Below, in pieces: positions 62,821 to 64,000 of a stretch of 64,000 bases of DNA; the stretch's first letter is position 1; each line of letters starts with the position of its first letter. The notes under the pieces are model-generated. The model was not told the DNA's origin, searched no databases, and saw only the letters and a list, made by a program, of their open reading frames with translations. The stretch comes from Acridotheres tristis. Taxonomy: Eukaryota; Chordata; Aves; Passeriformes; Sturnidae. The stretch is from NCBI GenBank assembly GCA_037013685.1, contig CM072892.1, forward strand, positions 15,071,501 through 15,135,500, written 5' to 3'. Position numbers and translations under genes: made by a program.

Positions 62821-64000
62821 TAAAACATACTAGCTACCAACCCAGCTTTCCCCAAACATTTCAAACTCTCAAGCACATTTACACCAGGAAAATACGCCTT
62901 TATTCCAGTAATGTTCTTGTTGATGCTATTTGTAGCACGAACAGAATTTTTTTTTTAAATAGCTGTTTCACAATTGTTTTTCCAACCTGTTAACTGGTGG
63001 TCTGCTTACACAAATAACTTGTCTAAACAGGGCGAGATCTGCTTCAGGATATTTTTTCAGATTATGTATCAGTCTTCAGTGTGTGTCTGGAAAACAATCA
63101 TTATGTAAAATCTTGCTTGACCTGTATTCCTTTTCAACTGTAACTGAATTAAGACAGTGGACTGTAAATAATGTGTGTGAATGAAATAGATCACCAGCTG
63201 AGGCCACAAACCCTTGATATCAGAGAGAGGAATTTAACTGTCAGAGGTGTTGCACAAAGTGCAGTGCCCAGCAGATGATTGTGGCTGCTAATGATTAAGG
63301 GTGTGCTGAAGCTGCCAGACCTGAAGAACTGAGGAGGGGAAGCAGAGTTGTGTGGTCCATGGGTTTTACAGGGTGGGCACTAAGTGTGCTTATTTGAGTG
63401 CCTGGTTTCCCATGGACCTGGCTGGTGTAATACCTTGGCTGCTCGTGGTTCATATTCAGCTTTTCCAGACTAAAGAGAATGAGTGCTCTCTCACAGAGAG
63501 TTCTGGGGCTTGGAGAAGGGAACATAATATTTGTTGAAACCAAAGTATAAATTAGTTGTCTAAAATATCCTTTTCCATGAAGGAACATATTTTAAAACTA
63601 CCCTGGATGCACAAGTGGTGAGATTATCATTTGCAGGATAAGGGGGAAAGCCCTTCAATAACAAAGACAGAATTGACCCCCTTATCATATGATAGTGATA
63701 ACTAAACTAATATACATTAGACATGACATTTGGATGCTGAAGAATAACCTATATTCCACATTTGTTGTGATGATTTACAGCAATGAACTTGACCCAAAAA
63801 AATACTACATAAGTGCTCAGTGTTATTAATAATAATAATTCAGAGAATTCTCAGATGGATTATTCCAACTTCCTTTCTGCAACAGCTCTGGTCTCCTTTT
63901 TATTCTGCACGTTCATTTTATTCCCTTCTAATTAAATGTGATTTTCTCAGCGGATGCTTATTTTTTTTTAATTTGAATATTTGACTCAACTGAGCTGAGC

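Larger units (their letters stand above)
56190..64000. other. Downstream intergenic DNA, no gene recognised
   Basis: Beyond the PRIMA1 poly(A) site the sequence holds a CR1 copy (57032-57497), a two-copy 15-bp repeat (56753-56782), A-rich and AT-rich runs (58330-58360, 61780-61820, 62785-62820), a 24-bp palindrome (60212-60235) and a possible conserved element (59550-59965). In mammals the convergent neighbour downstream of PRIMA1 is UNC79. I found no minus-strand exon that I could assign to it. A GC-richer patch at 62100-62340 is open in several frames on both strands, but none has recognisable protein features. Confidence 0.6.

Noticed and set aside
1..64000. CRISPR arrays, tRNA or rRNA genes, bacterial operons, intact viral genes
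   Set aside because: I looked for direct-repeat arrays, cloverleaf-type tRNA sequence and long unbroken coding runs, and saw none. The window is a single vertebrate gene locus.

Overview
The window is non-coding-rich vertebrate chromosomal DNA and almost certainly comes from a bird. The retroelement load is low and dominated by CR1 LINE fragments: four of them, about 1.9 kb or 3% of the window. One CR1 keeps the typical ATTCTATGAT-like 3' end. There are also a few very old MIR-like SINE remnants. No operon-like or prokaryotic gene organisation is present, and nearly all open frames are short chance frames.

The only protein-coding gene I can support is a complete PRIMA1 (proline-rich membrane anchor 1) on the + strand. 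Its coding sequence is split over four exons: 6031-6123 (signal peptide), 12330-12480 (cysteine/proline-rich attachment domain), 34423-34552 (juxtamembrane and transmembrane segment) and 51792-51891 (cytoplasmic tail). All three coding introns have GT-AG borders, the phases match, and the spliced product is 157 residues. PRIMA1 anchors tetrameric acetylcholinesterase (and butyrylcholinesterase) in neuronal membranes.

Layout: 1 to about 5150 is upstream intergenic DNA with no recognised gene. A CpG island at about 5160-6550 carries the promoter, a probable non-coding leader exon and the first coding exon. Three large introns follow (6.2, 21.9 and 17.2 kb), holding the CR1 and MIR fragments, simple repeats and AT-rich stretches. 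The last exon has a long 3' UTR of about 4.3 kb, ending at a clear AATAAA (56162) with a GT-rich downstream element. The final 7.8 kb is downstream intergenic DNA with one CR1, a 24-bp perfect palindrome centred on an E-box, and possible regulatory DNA.

Nothing here looks like a new multi-gene system. The observations most worth checking are: lineage differences in the PRIMA1 attachment domain, splice donors that create immediate stop codons if an intron is retained, the exact palindrome, a MIR inside the 3' UTR, and repeat structures in the promoter island.
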